A DNA stretch of 64,000 nt from Erysipelotrichaceae bacterium (GCA_031272515.1 JAISTR010000003.1:1-64000); one strand, 5' to 3'. Counted from the first letter of the stretch, positions 50,111 to 58,627 are shown. Translations and numbers: made by a program. Notes: generated from the sequence alone by a model not told the origin.

Positions 50111-52624
50111 CTATAGACCGCACTTGAGCTGGGCATTGCAGTTGGTGCAGGTATTGCAACCGCCGATGTCCTCGACGATGCCTTCCAAGCAAATCGGACA
50201 GATATCACCGACTTCGACACCGATGTTGCGGTCAATGCGGTCAGCCCTCAAGTCGGTTTTCTTTTCTTCCGGTACTTTCTCCTGTACCGAAACCCCATAG
50301 TCGGTTATGCTCTTTTGGTCCCATAAGCCATCGTCTTCCGGATTGAGCATCAAGACCTGGGTATCGCGGGAGCCATCCACATAAACGGTACCGCCTTTGG
50401 CGCCGTGCTTGTAGAGATAGCTGTAGACTTCCTGGACCTGGCGCACCGCAAAGTGGCGCGGGGCATTGACGGTCTTGGAGATGGAGGAATCAATCCAGTA
50501 CTGGATGGCACACTGCACATCCGCATGCTCCTGCGGGGACAGCTCCATGGCGCTCACAAAGTAGTCCGGCAGGGATTCCCGGGTCTTTCCCGGATGAAGT
50601 GCCAGCCACTGGTCGACGATGTCGGCGTTGACCTCCAGAAATTTCCCCAGCCTTCCCGAGCGGAAGTAGGAAAAGGAATAGTAGGGCTCCAAACCGGTGG
50701 AAACCCCGATCATGGTTCCGGTGGAACCGGTGGGGGCAATCGTCAGCAGATGGGAGTTGCGGATGCCATGTGTACGAATCCGCTCCCTGGTTTCCTTCGA
50801 CAGGTGCTGGGTATAGCCGGTTTGGATGAAATCCTCCGGGTTTTTCAAGAATGGGAAGCTGCCTTTTTCAATGGCCAAATCAACCGAGGTATTGTAGGCA
50901 GTCTCGGCGATGCATGAGAAGACTTCGTTGATGGTTTTTAATGATTCCGGGGAACCATAGCGTTTTTTATTCCAGATCAACAGGTCATGAAGGCCCATGA
51001 CTCCTAAGCCTACCCGCCGCTCGCCCAGTGCCTGGTTGCGGTTGGCTTCCAGGAAGTAGGGGGTATCGTCGATGACGTTGTCCTGCATTCTCACGGTCAA
51101 AGCCACCGTTTCCTTCAAACGGTCAAAGAGGACCTCTCCGCTTTGTTTATCCACAAACTCTGCCAGGTTGATGGCTGCCAGGTTGCAGACGCTATAGGGC
51201 GCAAGCGGCTGTTCACCGCAGGGATTGGTAGCCACAACTTTCTGGCCATAGGCCTTGGCATTGGTCATGTCATTGGCGTTATCGATAAAGAAGATTCCCG
51301 GCTCTGCCGAATAGGTGGCACAGAAGCAGATCAGATCCCAGAGTTCCCGGGCGCGAATCAGGCGGTAGGTCTTGATGGGAAAGCCGAGCTTTTCCCATTC
51401 GCGCACATCCCCGACTTCATGCCAGTGCGCATCATAGTATTCCTTCTGCGCCTTGTCATAGTTTTCCAGATCCGGAAAGCGCAGGGCGAAGTCTTCATCC
51501 TTTTCCACCGCATCCATAAACTCCCGGGTCAGGGTCACGGAGATGTTGGCACCGGAGAGAAATTCCGGAGCCAAAACCGCCATCTGACCGCCGTCAATCA
51601 GCTTTTCATGTACGAAGTCCGCAATGTGCGGCGGCACGCTGCTGGAAGCAGCGAGCTGCTCATACATCTCCCGCTCCGTGCGCGTCAAAGGCACGAATTT
51701 GAGTTTCTTATTGGCCATGGTGCGGATTTGTTCATCACCGGAGTTATCGGCCAGCCATTTGAGCACCTTGGCATTTTGCATCTTGGATATGATGAATTCG
51801 ATGATATCGGGATGCCAGTCGGCAAGCATGATCATCTGCGCACCGCGCCTGGATCCGCCCTGTTCCACCAGGTGGGTCAGGTTGGCGATGTCATTTAGCC
51901 AGGATACCGCCCCGGAGGACTTGCCCCCCACGCCTTTGGCGGGGGCGGCTTTGGGACGCAGGGTGGAACCGTTGGTTCCAACACCGCCGCCGCGGGACAT
52001 GATTTCCATGACTTCCTTGCGGTGGTCGGCGATGCCGCCGCGCGAATCGCGGACCATCGGCATCACAAAACAGTTGAAGTAGGTGACCTCAGTACCGGAA
52101 CCGGCGCCATAGAGGACGCGGCCGGCCGGGACGATGCGAAGTTTTTGTAATTGCTCTGAAAACAGCTTGGCATATTTTTCCCGCAGCTCAAGGCTTTGCT
52201 CGGTGGAGGCCAGGGCTTTGCCGACACGGCGGGCGATTTGTTCATAAAAAATCTCCATCGGTTTATCGATTTCTTTGAAGGCCCGGCGGATGATGCCGGT
52301 GTTGGATTCTTCCGGATCCTCCAGGGTTCCGCGGAATTCCTCCTCGATTTCGATGGTGACTGTTTCGGTTTTGCGGTCGACGCTTAAGATAGTGCCGATG
52401 CCGCGGGCTGGATATTTGGGGTCTTCCTTGATGACGGTTAAAACGAGATCGCCGACGCCAAGACTAACCAAATCCCTGTCCTTCTGTGAGTAGCGGTCCA
52501 GCATGACCAGGCGACTGACACCTTTGTGAGTTAACTTGTCTTCCCCCCGAATGGGAAACAGCAGCGGGAAGTACCCCTCAATGTCCCGGTTCAATTTCGC
52601 GATGGTCTCTGGTTTATAGGTCAT
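50111..52624 (-). CDS. nrdJ: Adenosylcobalamin-dependent ribonucleotide reductase (class II)
   Basis: Converts ribonucleotides to deoxyribonucleotides with a radical made from adenosylcobalamin, so DNA precursors can be made with or without oxygen. At 837 residues it has the ten-stranded barrel with the finger loop and active-site residues in NPCGEQPLAPYSVCNLAAINL (quoted in part), and a phosphate loop region near APTGSTGTMIG. A C-terminal zinc ribbon (CPIC, CNTCTNC, then CGL) may hold the Cys pair that is re-reduced by thioredoxin. It is the last gene of the B12 operon, with AGGTAA site and an attenuator-like hairpin upstream. Confidence 0.95.
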   Translation of the reverse strand: MTYKPETIAKLNRDIEGYFPLLFPIRGEDKLTHKGVSRLVMLDRYSQKDRDLVSLGVGDLVLTVIKEDPKYPARGIGTILSVDRKTETVTIEIEEEFRGTLEDPEESNTGIIRRAFKEIDKPMEIFYEQIARRVGKALASTEQSLELREKYAKLFSEQLQKLRIVPAGRVLYGAGSGTEVTYFNCFVMPMVRDSRGGIADHRKEVMEIMSRGGGVGTNGSTLRPKAAPAKGVGGKSSGAVSWLNDIANLTHLVEQGGSRRGAQMIMLADWHPDIIEFIISKMQNAKVLKWLADNSGDEQIRTMANKKLKFVPLTRTEREMYEQLAASSSVPPHIADFVHEKLIDGGQMAVLAPEFLSGANISVTLTREFMDAVEKDEDFALRFPDLENYDKAQKEYYDAHWHEVGDVREWEKLGFPIKTYRLIRARELWDLICFCATYSAEPGIFFIDNANDMTNAKAYGQKVVATNPCGEQPLAPYSVCNLAAINLAEFVDKQSGEVLFDRLKETVALTVRMQDNVIDDTPYFLEANRNQALGERRVGLGVMGLHDLLIWNKKRYGSPESLKTINEVFSCIAETAYNTSVDLAIEKGSFPFLKNPEDFIQTGYTQHLSKETRERIRTHGIRNSHLLTIAPTGSTGTMIGVSTGLEPYYSFSYFRSGRLGKFLEVNADIVDQWLALHPGKTRESLPDYFVSAMELSPQEHADVQCAIQYWIDSSISKTVNAPRHFAVRQVQEVYSYLYKHGAKGGTVYVDGSRDTQVLMLNPEDDGLWDQKSITDYGVSVQEKVPEEKKTDLRADRIDRNIGVEVGDICPICLEGIVEDIGGCNTCTNCNAQLKCGL

Positions 52625-52639
52625 AAGCTTACCTCCAAT

Positions 52640-52684
52640 AAAAAAAACAGGGGCGTATTAATATAATAGCATATCCATACGCCC
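52640..52684 (-). promoter_or_regulatory. Hairpin between the adenosyltransferase gene and nrdJ, with a -10 in its loop
   Basis: GGGCGTAT (52651-52658) and ATACGCCC (52677-52684) form an 8-bp stem followed on the minus strand by an eight-base T-tract, so it can end transcription from upstream. The loop carries TGCTATTAT-like sequence that could be the -10 of a separate nrdJ promoter. Confidence 0.55.
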
Positions 52685-52704
52685 GCGAAACGCTGAAAAT
52701 ACTT

Positions 52705-53175
52705 TCATTTTACGTTTTCTTTTTTCGCACATAATGTCTTGACAAAAAGTGCGTCACTCAGGCGATTCAGCCAGGGTAAAAGCGTCCGGATTTCCGGATT
52801 TTGGGCAGACAGTGTTACCGCCCGGCGCTCCGCTGTGCGCACGCGGGTGCGGGTGTAGTTGATGATTGCCAGGGTCTCGTTTTCATATGGATAGGCGAAG
52901 CCGGTGAAGTGAGTGGTCGCAAGCAGCTCCAGCTCTTCTGCCTTCTCTTTCCAGTTGATGCCGGTATCATAGCCAGCCAAAAGGCTCATAGCTGCAGTCA
53001 GGTTCTGGTTCTCAAGTTTAAAGAAAGGGTCATTGGTTCTGGTATAGCACCAGACCAGTAAGGCGGAACACTCGTCTAACTGGCCCATTACCTCAATGAC
53101 CAGGGAATCCTTCGGGACTTTCTTTCCCGCCAGTTCCGTAAAGCCTTCATCCCCCTGTTTCGTGGAGAGTTTCAT
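52705..53175 (-). CDS. PduO-type cob(I)alamin adenosyltransferase
   Basis: Makes adenosylcobalamin from cob(I)alamin and ATP. The 156-residue protein has the N-terminal TKQGDEGFT ATP-binding motif, the conserved MGQLDECSALL helix, and the C-terminal RTRVRTAERRAV basic motif plus LNRLSDALF. The gene overlaps the ECF S gene by four bases (ATGA). Its product is the cofactor of NrdJ, encoded next. It is slightly shorter than family average (about 180-190). Confidence 0.9.
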   Translation of the reverse strand: MKLSTKQGDEGFTELAGKKVPKDSLVIEVMGQLDECSALLVWCYTRTNDPFFKLENQNLTAAMSLLAGYDTGINWKEKAEELELLATTHFTGFAYPYENETLAIINYTRTRVRTAERRAVTLSAQNPEIRTLLPWLNRLSDALFVKTLCAKKENVK

Positions 53176-53681
53176 GCCTTGATGGCCCTTTGGAACAGCC
53201 AGGTCAAGGGCTTTCTGAGGGAGTCATACAATAACAGGGTCAGGATGTAATTTCCTACGCCATGGATGATGTCGAAGGGCACCCCGGCCAGCCAGTAGGC
53301 CAAGCCGGTGTGTACACCAAAGAGCACCATGTGCACCAAAGCAAAGAGGGCACCAAAGCCCAAGCCAAACGCTGCCAACAACAAAGCCCAGCGGCTGGCT
53401 TTGTCCTGGATCATCGGTTTGAGAAAAAAGACCAATAGAATTAATAGAGGCCAGACCACAAAGTAGCCGATGACCCACTCGCCAAAACCCCACAGCAATG
53501 CTTCCAGGGTATTGAAGACCAGCACCGCAGAAAAAGCCTGCCAGAAGGGAAAGACTGTGCAGTACAAAAGGATCAACAGACTGACCAGTTCAATATTGGG
53601 TATAAGGGACAAGCCGACCTGAGCCGCAAAAAGGGTGGTACCCAAAAGCGCGGTCAAAGTCAGGGAACCGACGGTTTTCAT
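53172..53681 (-). CDS. ECF transporter S component (predicted cobalamin-related)
   Basis: A 169-residue hydrophobic protein with about six membrane segments, the size and plan of the substrate-binding S component of an energy-coupling-factor transporter. Family matches are general (AVLVFNTLEALLWGFGEW and GVPFDIIHGVGNYILT). No EcfA or EcfT gene is nearby, so it should share the central energising module. Because it lies under a cobalamin riboswitch and beside an adenosyltransferase, it most likely imports cobalamin or a precursor; this is inference. Confidence 0.78.
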   Translation of the reverse strand: MKTVGSLTLTALLGTTLFAAQVGLSLIPNIELVSLLILLYCTVFPFWQAFSAVLVFNTLEALLWGFGEWVIGYFVVWPLLILLVFFLKPMIQDKASRWALLLAAFGLGFGALFALVHMVLFGVHTGLAYWLAGVPFDIIHGVGNYILTLLLYDSLRKPLTWLFQRAIKA

Positions 53682-54118
53682 TCAAAGGAATCCGTGAAGG
53701 TGAAGGTGAAGATGTCACCATCATGGATGGGCAGAAAGTCAACCCCGGTACAATAGCCTGCTTCCAGGCATTCCTTGTTGTTGTCAGAATCATAGACCCA
53801 CCAGGGCCCTACCGCCCAGTCCTCGGTCGTATAATCTCCCAGGGTTTCAATCGAGCGCCCGTACGGGTCGCTGGCAGAGCCGGAAAGTGTGACCTCAAAG
53901 TCCGAACTCTTTAACTCCAGTAACAGCTCAGACAGCAGCTCGGCATTGCTTTTGACGGTTTTTTTGTCTATCTGATTGCCTTCAGTATCAATGAAGATGA
54001 GGGTAACCGTCTTGGTGCCAACGGCTGTCTGTGGTTTGGTGAAGTAGCGAAAGCCGAAATACAGACCTGCCGCAAGCACCAGTGCGATCAGGATCCGAAC
54101 GATGTTTTTCTGGTTCAT
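53678..54118 (-). CDS. DUF4430 protein with N-terminal membrane anchor
   Basis: A 146-residue protein with one N-terminal membrane helix (about residues 8-25) and an extracellular DUF4430 domain, a fold related to part of the intrinsic factor/transcobalamin family. The block WWVYDSDNNKECLEAG is typical. It is the first gene after the cobalamin riboswitch and overlaps the ECF S gene by four bases. By position it should capture cobalamin outside the cell and hand it to the S component. The start at 54118 has a GGAGG site; a longer frame runs into the riboswitch. Confidence 0.82.
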   Translation of the reverse strand: MNQKNIVRILIALVLAAGLYFGFRYFTKPQTAVGTKTVTLIFIDTEGNQIDKKTVKSNAELLSELLLELKSSDFEVTLSGSASDPYGRSIETLGDYTTEDWAVGPWWVYDSDNNKECLEAGYCTGVDFLPIHDGDIFTFTFTDSFE

Positions 54119-54133
54119 AGGTTCCTCCATTTC

Positions 54134-54161
54134 CAAAAAAAACACATCCTTCCGGATGTGT
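54134..54161 (-). terminator. Riboswitch-controlled terminator
   Basis: On the minus strand ACACATCC (54161-54154) and GGATGTGT (54149-54142) form a stem followed by eight Ts. It lies between the cobalamin aptamer and the first gene. Confidence 0.85.
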
Positions 54162-54189
54162 AAAAGACGAAAGTTGTCTTTTATCTTAC

Positions 54190-54365
54190 ACCCAGAAGAT
54201 AAAGCTGGTTGGACAGCTGGCAGGTCTACTGGCTGGCGCTTCATCCTAAGAATCCCTTCCCGCTTTTGGCAGTGGTATTTGATTCTTCGTCAGCGCCTAC
54301 AGTTGCTGGGACAGCCTCATATTGAGTTCCCTGTTAGGCGATGTGCACCAAACTGTCTACACCAA
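54190..54365 (-). promoter_or_regulatory. Cobalamin riboswitch
   Basis: Reads on the minus strand. The B12 box AGCCAGTAGACCTGCC (54234-54219) is one base off the usual form, and the other core elements GGTGC, AACAGGGAA, AGGCTGTCCC and CAACTGTAGGCG follow in the correct order. A second hairpin (AAAGAC with GTCTTT, about 54163-54181) lies between the aptamer and the terminator. The arrangement fits transcription attenuation: B12 binding favours the terminator and lowers expression of the uptake and adenosylation genes. Confidence 0.92.
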
Positions 54366-54532
54366 GATTATAGCAGAGAATCGCTGCGCTACATCATGAC
54401 AAAGATGAAAACTGAAAAAAATGCAGGAAGCGGACCGCAAATGAAAGCCGGTTTCATATCGATATTCATTTTCTTTAGGGAAAAAATGTGATTTTTCATA
54501 AAATCATCACATAAATCCAAAACGCTCAGTGC

Positions 54533-54541
54533 TATGATAAA
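54533..54541 (+). promoter_or_regulatory. Extended -10 element before the 54562 gene
   Basis: TGC-TATGAT, about 20 bases before the start codon, with a GTGATTT...AATCAC hairpin at 54488-54513 upstream. Region 54381-54530 otherwise holds only AT-rich sequence. Confidence 0.45.
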
Positions 54542-54561
54542 ACAAGGATTTGGAGACAACA

Positions 54562-55104
54562 ATGAAACCGATTTATGATTTTTCCAATCACATCAGCGGT
54601 TTTGTCGATGACAGTGGAACAGTCTTCGACAAATCCCTCAATATCATCGGAAGGGTGGCAATCGCCAGCATTTTTGAAAGTGGCATCGACGAATACACCG
54701 GTTCCACCAAACTGGGGGAACCGGCTGTCGGCGTATTTTACAAGACGCAGCTGCAGGAAATGGATGATGCGTCTTATATCAGCGAGGAAGATGATGAAGC
54801 CTTCAAGGCCCACTATCGCTGCACCCTGCCGATTTTAAGCCTGGTGAGCTTTATTATGACCCTGGCCTGCATTGCCTTACTGCCCTTTAAGGCCTGTCCG
54901 GTATTTCTGTTTCCGGCTGCCTTTGCCTTCGGCTTTTTCGGCATTAAGAACGAAGTCCACAGCCCGCGCCTATACCGGGCGGGGGTCTGGTTTAGTGCTT
55001 TGGTATCAGGGGCTTTGAGTGTGCTGCTATTGGTGGTGTTTGTACTGCTTGTTAATAAAGCCTATCCGCCGGGGTTTCTGGACTGGCTGGCAATCTATCT
55101 CTGA
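54562..55104 (+). CDS. Hypothetical membrane protein
   Basis: A 180-residue protein with a soluble N-terminal part (residues 1-90, with a repeated SGFVDDSGTVFDKS-like segment and SIFESGIDEYTG that recall 4-fold-repeat domains) and three hydrophobic segments in the second half (about 95-115, 118-130 and 140-165). No family is recognised. GGAG site six bases before the ATG. A terminator follows. Confidence 0.6.
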   Translation: MKPIYDFSNHISGFVDDSGTVFDKSLNIIGRVAIASIFESGIDEYTGSTKLGEPAVGVFYKTQLQEMDDASYISEEDDEAFKAHYRCTLPILSLVSFIMTLACIALLPFKACPVFLFPAAFAFGFFGIKNEVHSPRLYRAGVWFSALVSGALSVLLLVVFVLLVNKAYPPGFLDWLAIYL

Positions 55105-55129
55105 ACAGGACGCAAGTCCTGTTTTTTTT
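55104..55129 (+). terminator. Terminator after the 54562 gene
   Basis: AACAGGAC, GCAA, GTCCTGTT then eight Ts; the stem begins in the stop codon. Confidence 0.9.
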
Positions 55130-55164
55130 CTAAAGAATTCTTAAGATTTGTCTTTGCTTTGTTG

Positions 55165-55173
55165 TGCTATCAT
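55165..55173 (+). promoter_or_regulatory. Extended -10 promoter six bases before ispD
   Basis: TGC-TATCAT ends at 55173; ATG begins at 55180, so the expected start site is the first base of the start codon. A TTGTCT at 55148-55153 is the nearest -35-like sequence, at 14 bases. Confidence 0.55.
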
Positions 55174-55179
55174 GAAGGC

Positions 55180-55839
55180 ATGAACAAGCTCTCTTACAGC
55201 GTCATTGTTTTAGCGGCGGGTAAAGGCCGGCGCATGGAATTGGATATCAACAAGGTGTTACTGCGGCTGGCGGATGGCAGAAGGGTTTTTGACCACTCGC
55301 TGTCATTATTTGAAGCCGATCCGGACTGCAAGCAGATTCTCCTGGTCATTGACCCGGCCCAGCAAAATGAATACAAGGACCTGGATTTGAAAACGGACTT
55401 TGATTTGGTCTATGGCGGCAGCCAGCGCCAGCAGAGCGTCTATCAGGGTTTACTGGCAGTCAAAGAGGATGTGGTACTGATTCATGACGGGGCCAGGCCG
55501 TTTTTGGATTTGGATTGCTTGAACCGCTTGAAGGATGCCCTATTAAAGCATCCTGCCTGCATCCTGGGTGTCCCGGCCAATGACACCATCAAGGTGATAC
55601 AGGGCAATACGGTTTTACAGACACTCAATCGGGCCCAGCTGATTCAGGCGCAGACGCCGCAAGGGTTTCAAACCGAACTGATTAAGTCTTGTTATCAAGA
55701 GGCCAATGCTTCCAAGGTTTTATTGACCGATGATGCCCAGGCGGTGGAGCTCTATGGCAACACGGACATCACTGTAGTGAATGGCAGTTATGACAACATC
55801 AAGATTACGACCAAGCGGGATTTGAAGGGATATGTGTGA
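55180..55839 (+). CDS. ispD: 2-C-methyl-D-erythritol 4-phosphate cytidylyltransferase
   Basis: Second committed enzyme of the MEP isoprenoid pathway: joins CTP to methylerythritol phosphate. The 219-residue protein has the N-terminal CTP loop VLAAGKGRRM, the GGSQRQQSVYQGL block, the IHDGARPF motif and the C-terminal TDDAQAVE segment. It lacks a fused IspF. The start at 55180 has no ribosome site and directly follows a -10 element, so the mRNA could be leaderless. A terminator follows. Confidence 0.93.
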   Translation: MNKLSYSVIVLAAGKGRRMELDINKVLLRLADGRRVFDHSLSLFEADPDCKQILLVIDPAQQNEYKDLDLKTDFDLVYGGSQRQQSVYQGLLAVKEDVVLIHDGARPFLDLDCLNRLKDALLKHPACILGVPANDTIKVIQGNTVLQTLNRAQLIQAQTPQGFQTELIKSCYQEANASKVLLTDDAQAVELYGNTDITVVNGSYDNIKITTKRDLKGYV

Positions 55840-55846
55840 TTGTTAA

Positions 55847-55873
55847 AAAAAAACAGGCAGGAGCCTGTTTTTG
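55847..55873 (+). terminator. Terminator after ispD
   Basis: AAACAGGC (55851-55858), AGGA, GCCTGTTT (55863-55870) with Ts. Confidence 0.88.
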
Positions 55874-55962
55874 ACTTTCTTAAAAGATTTTCTTAAAAAC
55901 AATGTAAAAGTTTTTCAGAGCTAACTGCCCACGTTTTAATCATGGACAGTTGACAGGTTTCT

Positions 55963-57225
55963 TCACTCTTCATATTCATCCAGCACTTCCACCCGGACCT
56001 TGACGATGCGCAGGTCCTCCATTTCAGTGATGGTGACCTTCAGGTCCTCATATTCGAACTGGTCATTCTCCTTGGGGAAGTTGCCCAGGTTTTCCAGACA
56101 CCAGCCGCCGACGGTGGTGTATTCCTCATCCTCCTCCTGCGGCAAGTCTTTATCCAGGGCTTCAAAGAAGTCATCGATGTTCATATCCCCATCCACATCA
56201 TAAATATGGGGGCTGACCTGCTTGAACTCTTCATAAACTTCATCGGTCTCATCCCAGATTTCCCCGACAATCTCTTCCAAAAGGTCCTCTACCGTCAGGA
56301 TACCCAGGGTACCGCCGAAGTCATCGACGATGACTGCCATCGGGATTTTCTGGGCTTGAAGCTCCCTTAAAACCACGGGCAGTAAGGTGGACTGGTGAAT
56401 GTAGGCAACCGGGGTAATCAGGGTCTTCAAATCAATGTCCTCTTTGTCAATCAAAGCCTTCAATAAGTGGTTGACATGGAGTACCCCCAGGATGTTATCG
56501 ATATTGTTTTGATAGACCGGAAAGCGGGAATGATTGGTGTCTTCGATCTGCTTGAGAATTTCATTCAAAGGATCATCGATGTCGATGGCATCGACATCGA
56601 CACGGTGGGTCAATACTTCCTGGGCCTGGGTATTGGCAAAGTCAATGGCGGATTGCAGCAGGTCGGAGCGCTGGGCGTCAATGATGCCTTCCTCTTCGAC
56701 TGTTTCAATGATGGTAACCAGTTCCTCTTCACTCATGCCGCTGATTTTACCCTTGCCGCCCCAGAGCTTGGAGACCAGCTTGACAAAGGCCATGATGATG
56801 ATGACCAAAGGTTTGGTCAGTAACATCAGAAGTCTTAACGGTAAGGCCACAAAGGACACAAAGCGGTCCGCAATGGTATTGGCAATCTGCTTGGGCATAA
56901 TTTCCCCGAAGATTAAAATCAAAGCCGTCATGATGATATCGGCGGCAGCAACCCCGACTTCCCCCACCAAAGCCAGGGCGATGGCGGTGGCCAGGGAGGC
57001 AGCGGCGATATTGACCAGATTATTGCCCATCAGGATGGTGCACAATGCCTGGTCATAGTGCTCAGAGATAAATAACGCCAGCTTTGCCGACAACCTTCCG
57101 GTATTGGCATTTTTGCGCAGGCGCAGCTTGTTGGCACTGGCATAGGCGATTTCGCAGGCGGAAAAGAAGGCGGAGCAGAAAATCAGAAAGACGATGGCGG
57201 ATATGGGGCCCAGAAATTTATTCAT
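55963..57225 (-). CDS. CNNM/CorC-type membrane protein with CBS domains (second copy)
   Basis: A 420-residue hemolysin-family protein. Residues 1-190 form a CNNM membrane domain (three to four helices; SACEIAYASANKLRL and GNNLVNIAAASLATA blocks), then two CBS domains (about 205-330, with RFPVYQNNIDNILGVLHVNH) and a C-terminal CorC/HlyC domain (from about 340). Relatives transport Mg2+ or sense it. Start MNKFLGP lies within the end of the first copy, overlapping by eight bases. Confidence 0.9.
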   Translation of the reverse strand: MNKFLGPISAIVFLIFCSAFFSACEIAYASANKLRLRKNANTGRLSAKLALFISEHYDQALCTILMGNNLVNIAAASLATAIALALVGEVGVAAADIIMTALILIFGEIMPKQIANTIADRFVSFVALPLRLLMLLTKPLVIIIMAFVKLVSKLWGGKGKISGMSEEELVTIIETVEEEGIIDAQRSDLLQSAIDFANTQAQEVLTHRVDVDAIDIDDPLNEILKQIEDTNHSRFPVYQNNIDNILGVLHVNHLLKALIDKEDIDLKTLITPVAYIHQSTLLPVVLRELQAQKIPMAVIVDDFGGTLGILTVEDLLEEIVGEIWDETDEVYEEFKQVSPHIYDVDGDMNIDDFFEALDKDLPQEEDEEYTTVGGWCLENLGNFPKENDQFEYEDLKVTITEMEDLRIVKVRVEVLDEYEE

Positions 57226-58480
57226 GGCTGTCCTCCGCTTGTTTTCGCACCTGCAATTTCGTGATGTGACGGTGCTTGTCCATGCCGGTAACCTTGATGC
57301 GCAGTTCACCCAAATGCAGGGTGCTGCCGCGCTTGATGATGCCAGGCGCTTGCTTTTGTACCCAGGCACCGATGGTGATGCCCAAGTCCAGGGGTTTTTG
57401 ACCCAGTTGCTCCAAGGCATCATCGAGGTCCATGTCGCCGTTGATCTCATAGCGGTTGCCGCCGATTTCCTTGAAGTCCTCACGGACCAGGTCATCCTCA
57501 TCCCAGATTTCCCCGACCAGCTCCTCCAGGATATCCTCCATGGTGATGATGCCCATGGTACCGCCGCGGTCATCCACCACCACCGCCATGTGCTGCTTGT
57601 TTTTGGACATGTCCGCAAAGAGTTCATCGATACGCTTTTTACTGGGGACAAAATAAGGGGCTAACAGAAGTGACTTCAAAGAAACTTTCTTATGCTTCTG
57701 ATACTCCTGCAGGTATTTTCGAATCGGGAAGAAACCGACGATCTGGTCCAGGGACTCTTTATAGACCGGAAGCCGGGAGAAGTGGTTCTTGCGGATCAAG
57801 TCCAGGATTTCCCTGGGCTTGGCTTCGATATCCACGGCTACCAGATTTACTCTGGGAGTCAGGATTTCCGCCGCCGTGGTATCGTCAAATTCCAGGGCGG
57901 ACTGAATCAGTTCGCTCTGGTCCTTCTTGATTTCGCTGTCACTGGATTCACCGATGGACTCAATGATGTCATAGAGCTCATCTTCGGTAACAGTGGGCGG
58001 GCTTTCTGTATGGCTGACTTTGGAAATGAAGGTGCTGATGGCGCCGAAGATCAAAGCCAAAGGCGAGAGCACCACCATAAAGAAGCGCAGGGATCCGGCA
58101 TACAGCAAAGCGATGCGCTCCGGCTTATCGGTTGCTAAGCTCTTGGGAATCATCTCCGCAAACAAAAACACCACCAGCGTAGTTGCCAGGGTAGCCAGGG
58201 TCAGATAGCCATCTCCCCAGGTTCTGCTGACAAGCAGGGTCACCAGTGAGGCGGTAGCGATGTGGGCAATATTATTTCCGACCAAAAGGGTCGACAGGGC
58301 TTTCTCAAAATGCTCGAGGATATAGAGCGCATTCTTCGCTCTATGATCCCCGTTTTCCGCCTGGGTGCGGATACGAATTGCGCTGACGGAGGCAAAGGCG
58401 GTTTCAGCCGAGGCAAAATAGCCGCTGGCCAATAATAGGGCGGCGATAAATAACCATAAGACCCAACCGTCTGCTTCCAT
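57218..58480 (-). CDS. CNNM/CorC-type membrane protein with CBS domains (first copy)
   Basis: Same domain order and same length (420 residues) as the overlapping second copy: CNNM domain (YFASAETAFASVSAIRIRTQ, then LLVGNNIAHIATA), paired CBS domains (about 205-330) and a CorC-type C-terminal domain. The -35/-10 (TTGACA, TATAAT) and AAGGAG site lie upstream; the site-to-ATG gap is rather long at 14 bases. The two proteins probably form a heteromer or serve different ions (Mg2+, Co2+). Confidence 0.9.
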   Translation of the reverse strand: MEADGWVLWLFIAALLLASGYFASAETAFASVSAIRIRTQAENGDHRAKNALYILEHFEKALSTLLVGNNIAHIATASLVTLLVSRTWGDGYLTLATLATTLVVFLFAEMIPKSLATDKPERIALLYAGSLRFFMVVLSPLALIFGAISTFISKVSHTESPPTVTEDELYDIIESIGESSDSEIKKDQSELIQSALEFDDTTAAEILTPRVNLVAVDIEAKPREILDLIRKNHFSRLPVYKESLDQIVGFFPIRKYLQEYQKHKKVSLKSLLLAPYFVPSKKRIDELFADMSKNKQHMAVVVDDRGGTMGIITMEDILEELVGEIWDEDDLVREDFKEIGGNRYEINGDMDLDDALEQLGQKPLDLGITIGAWVQKQAPGIIKRGSTLHLGELRIKVTGMDKHRHITKLQVRKQAEDSHE

Positions 58481-58566
58481 GCGGAATCAATCAACTCCTT
58501 ACGCTTTGTCTTTATGCATTATAGCTATCTTTGCTTGGCACTGTCAAACCATGTGTATTCAAAGAG

Positions 58567-58616
58567 TTGACAGATAGTACCCCAATCTGTATTATAGTAA
58601 GTAATACAGATTGGGG
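58567..58616 (+). promoter_or_regulatory. Promoter-operator with a perfect 15-bp inverted repeat
   Basis: TTGACA (58567-58572), 17 bases, TATTAT (58590-58595): a consensus promoter. Across it lies a perfect 15-bp inverted repeat (58580-58594 and 58602-58616) with a 7-base spacer that covers the -10 and start site. The right arm adjoins the ribosome site of the first lipoprotein gene. A dimeric repressor is the natural reader. Confidence 0.8.
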
Positions 58617-58627
58617 AGGGGTGAAAG

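Noticed and set aside
53678-54244. Long start of the DUF4430 gene
   Set aside because: The added codons are the cobalamin riboswitch and terminator; the GGAGG site supports the start at 54118.
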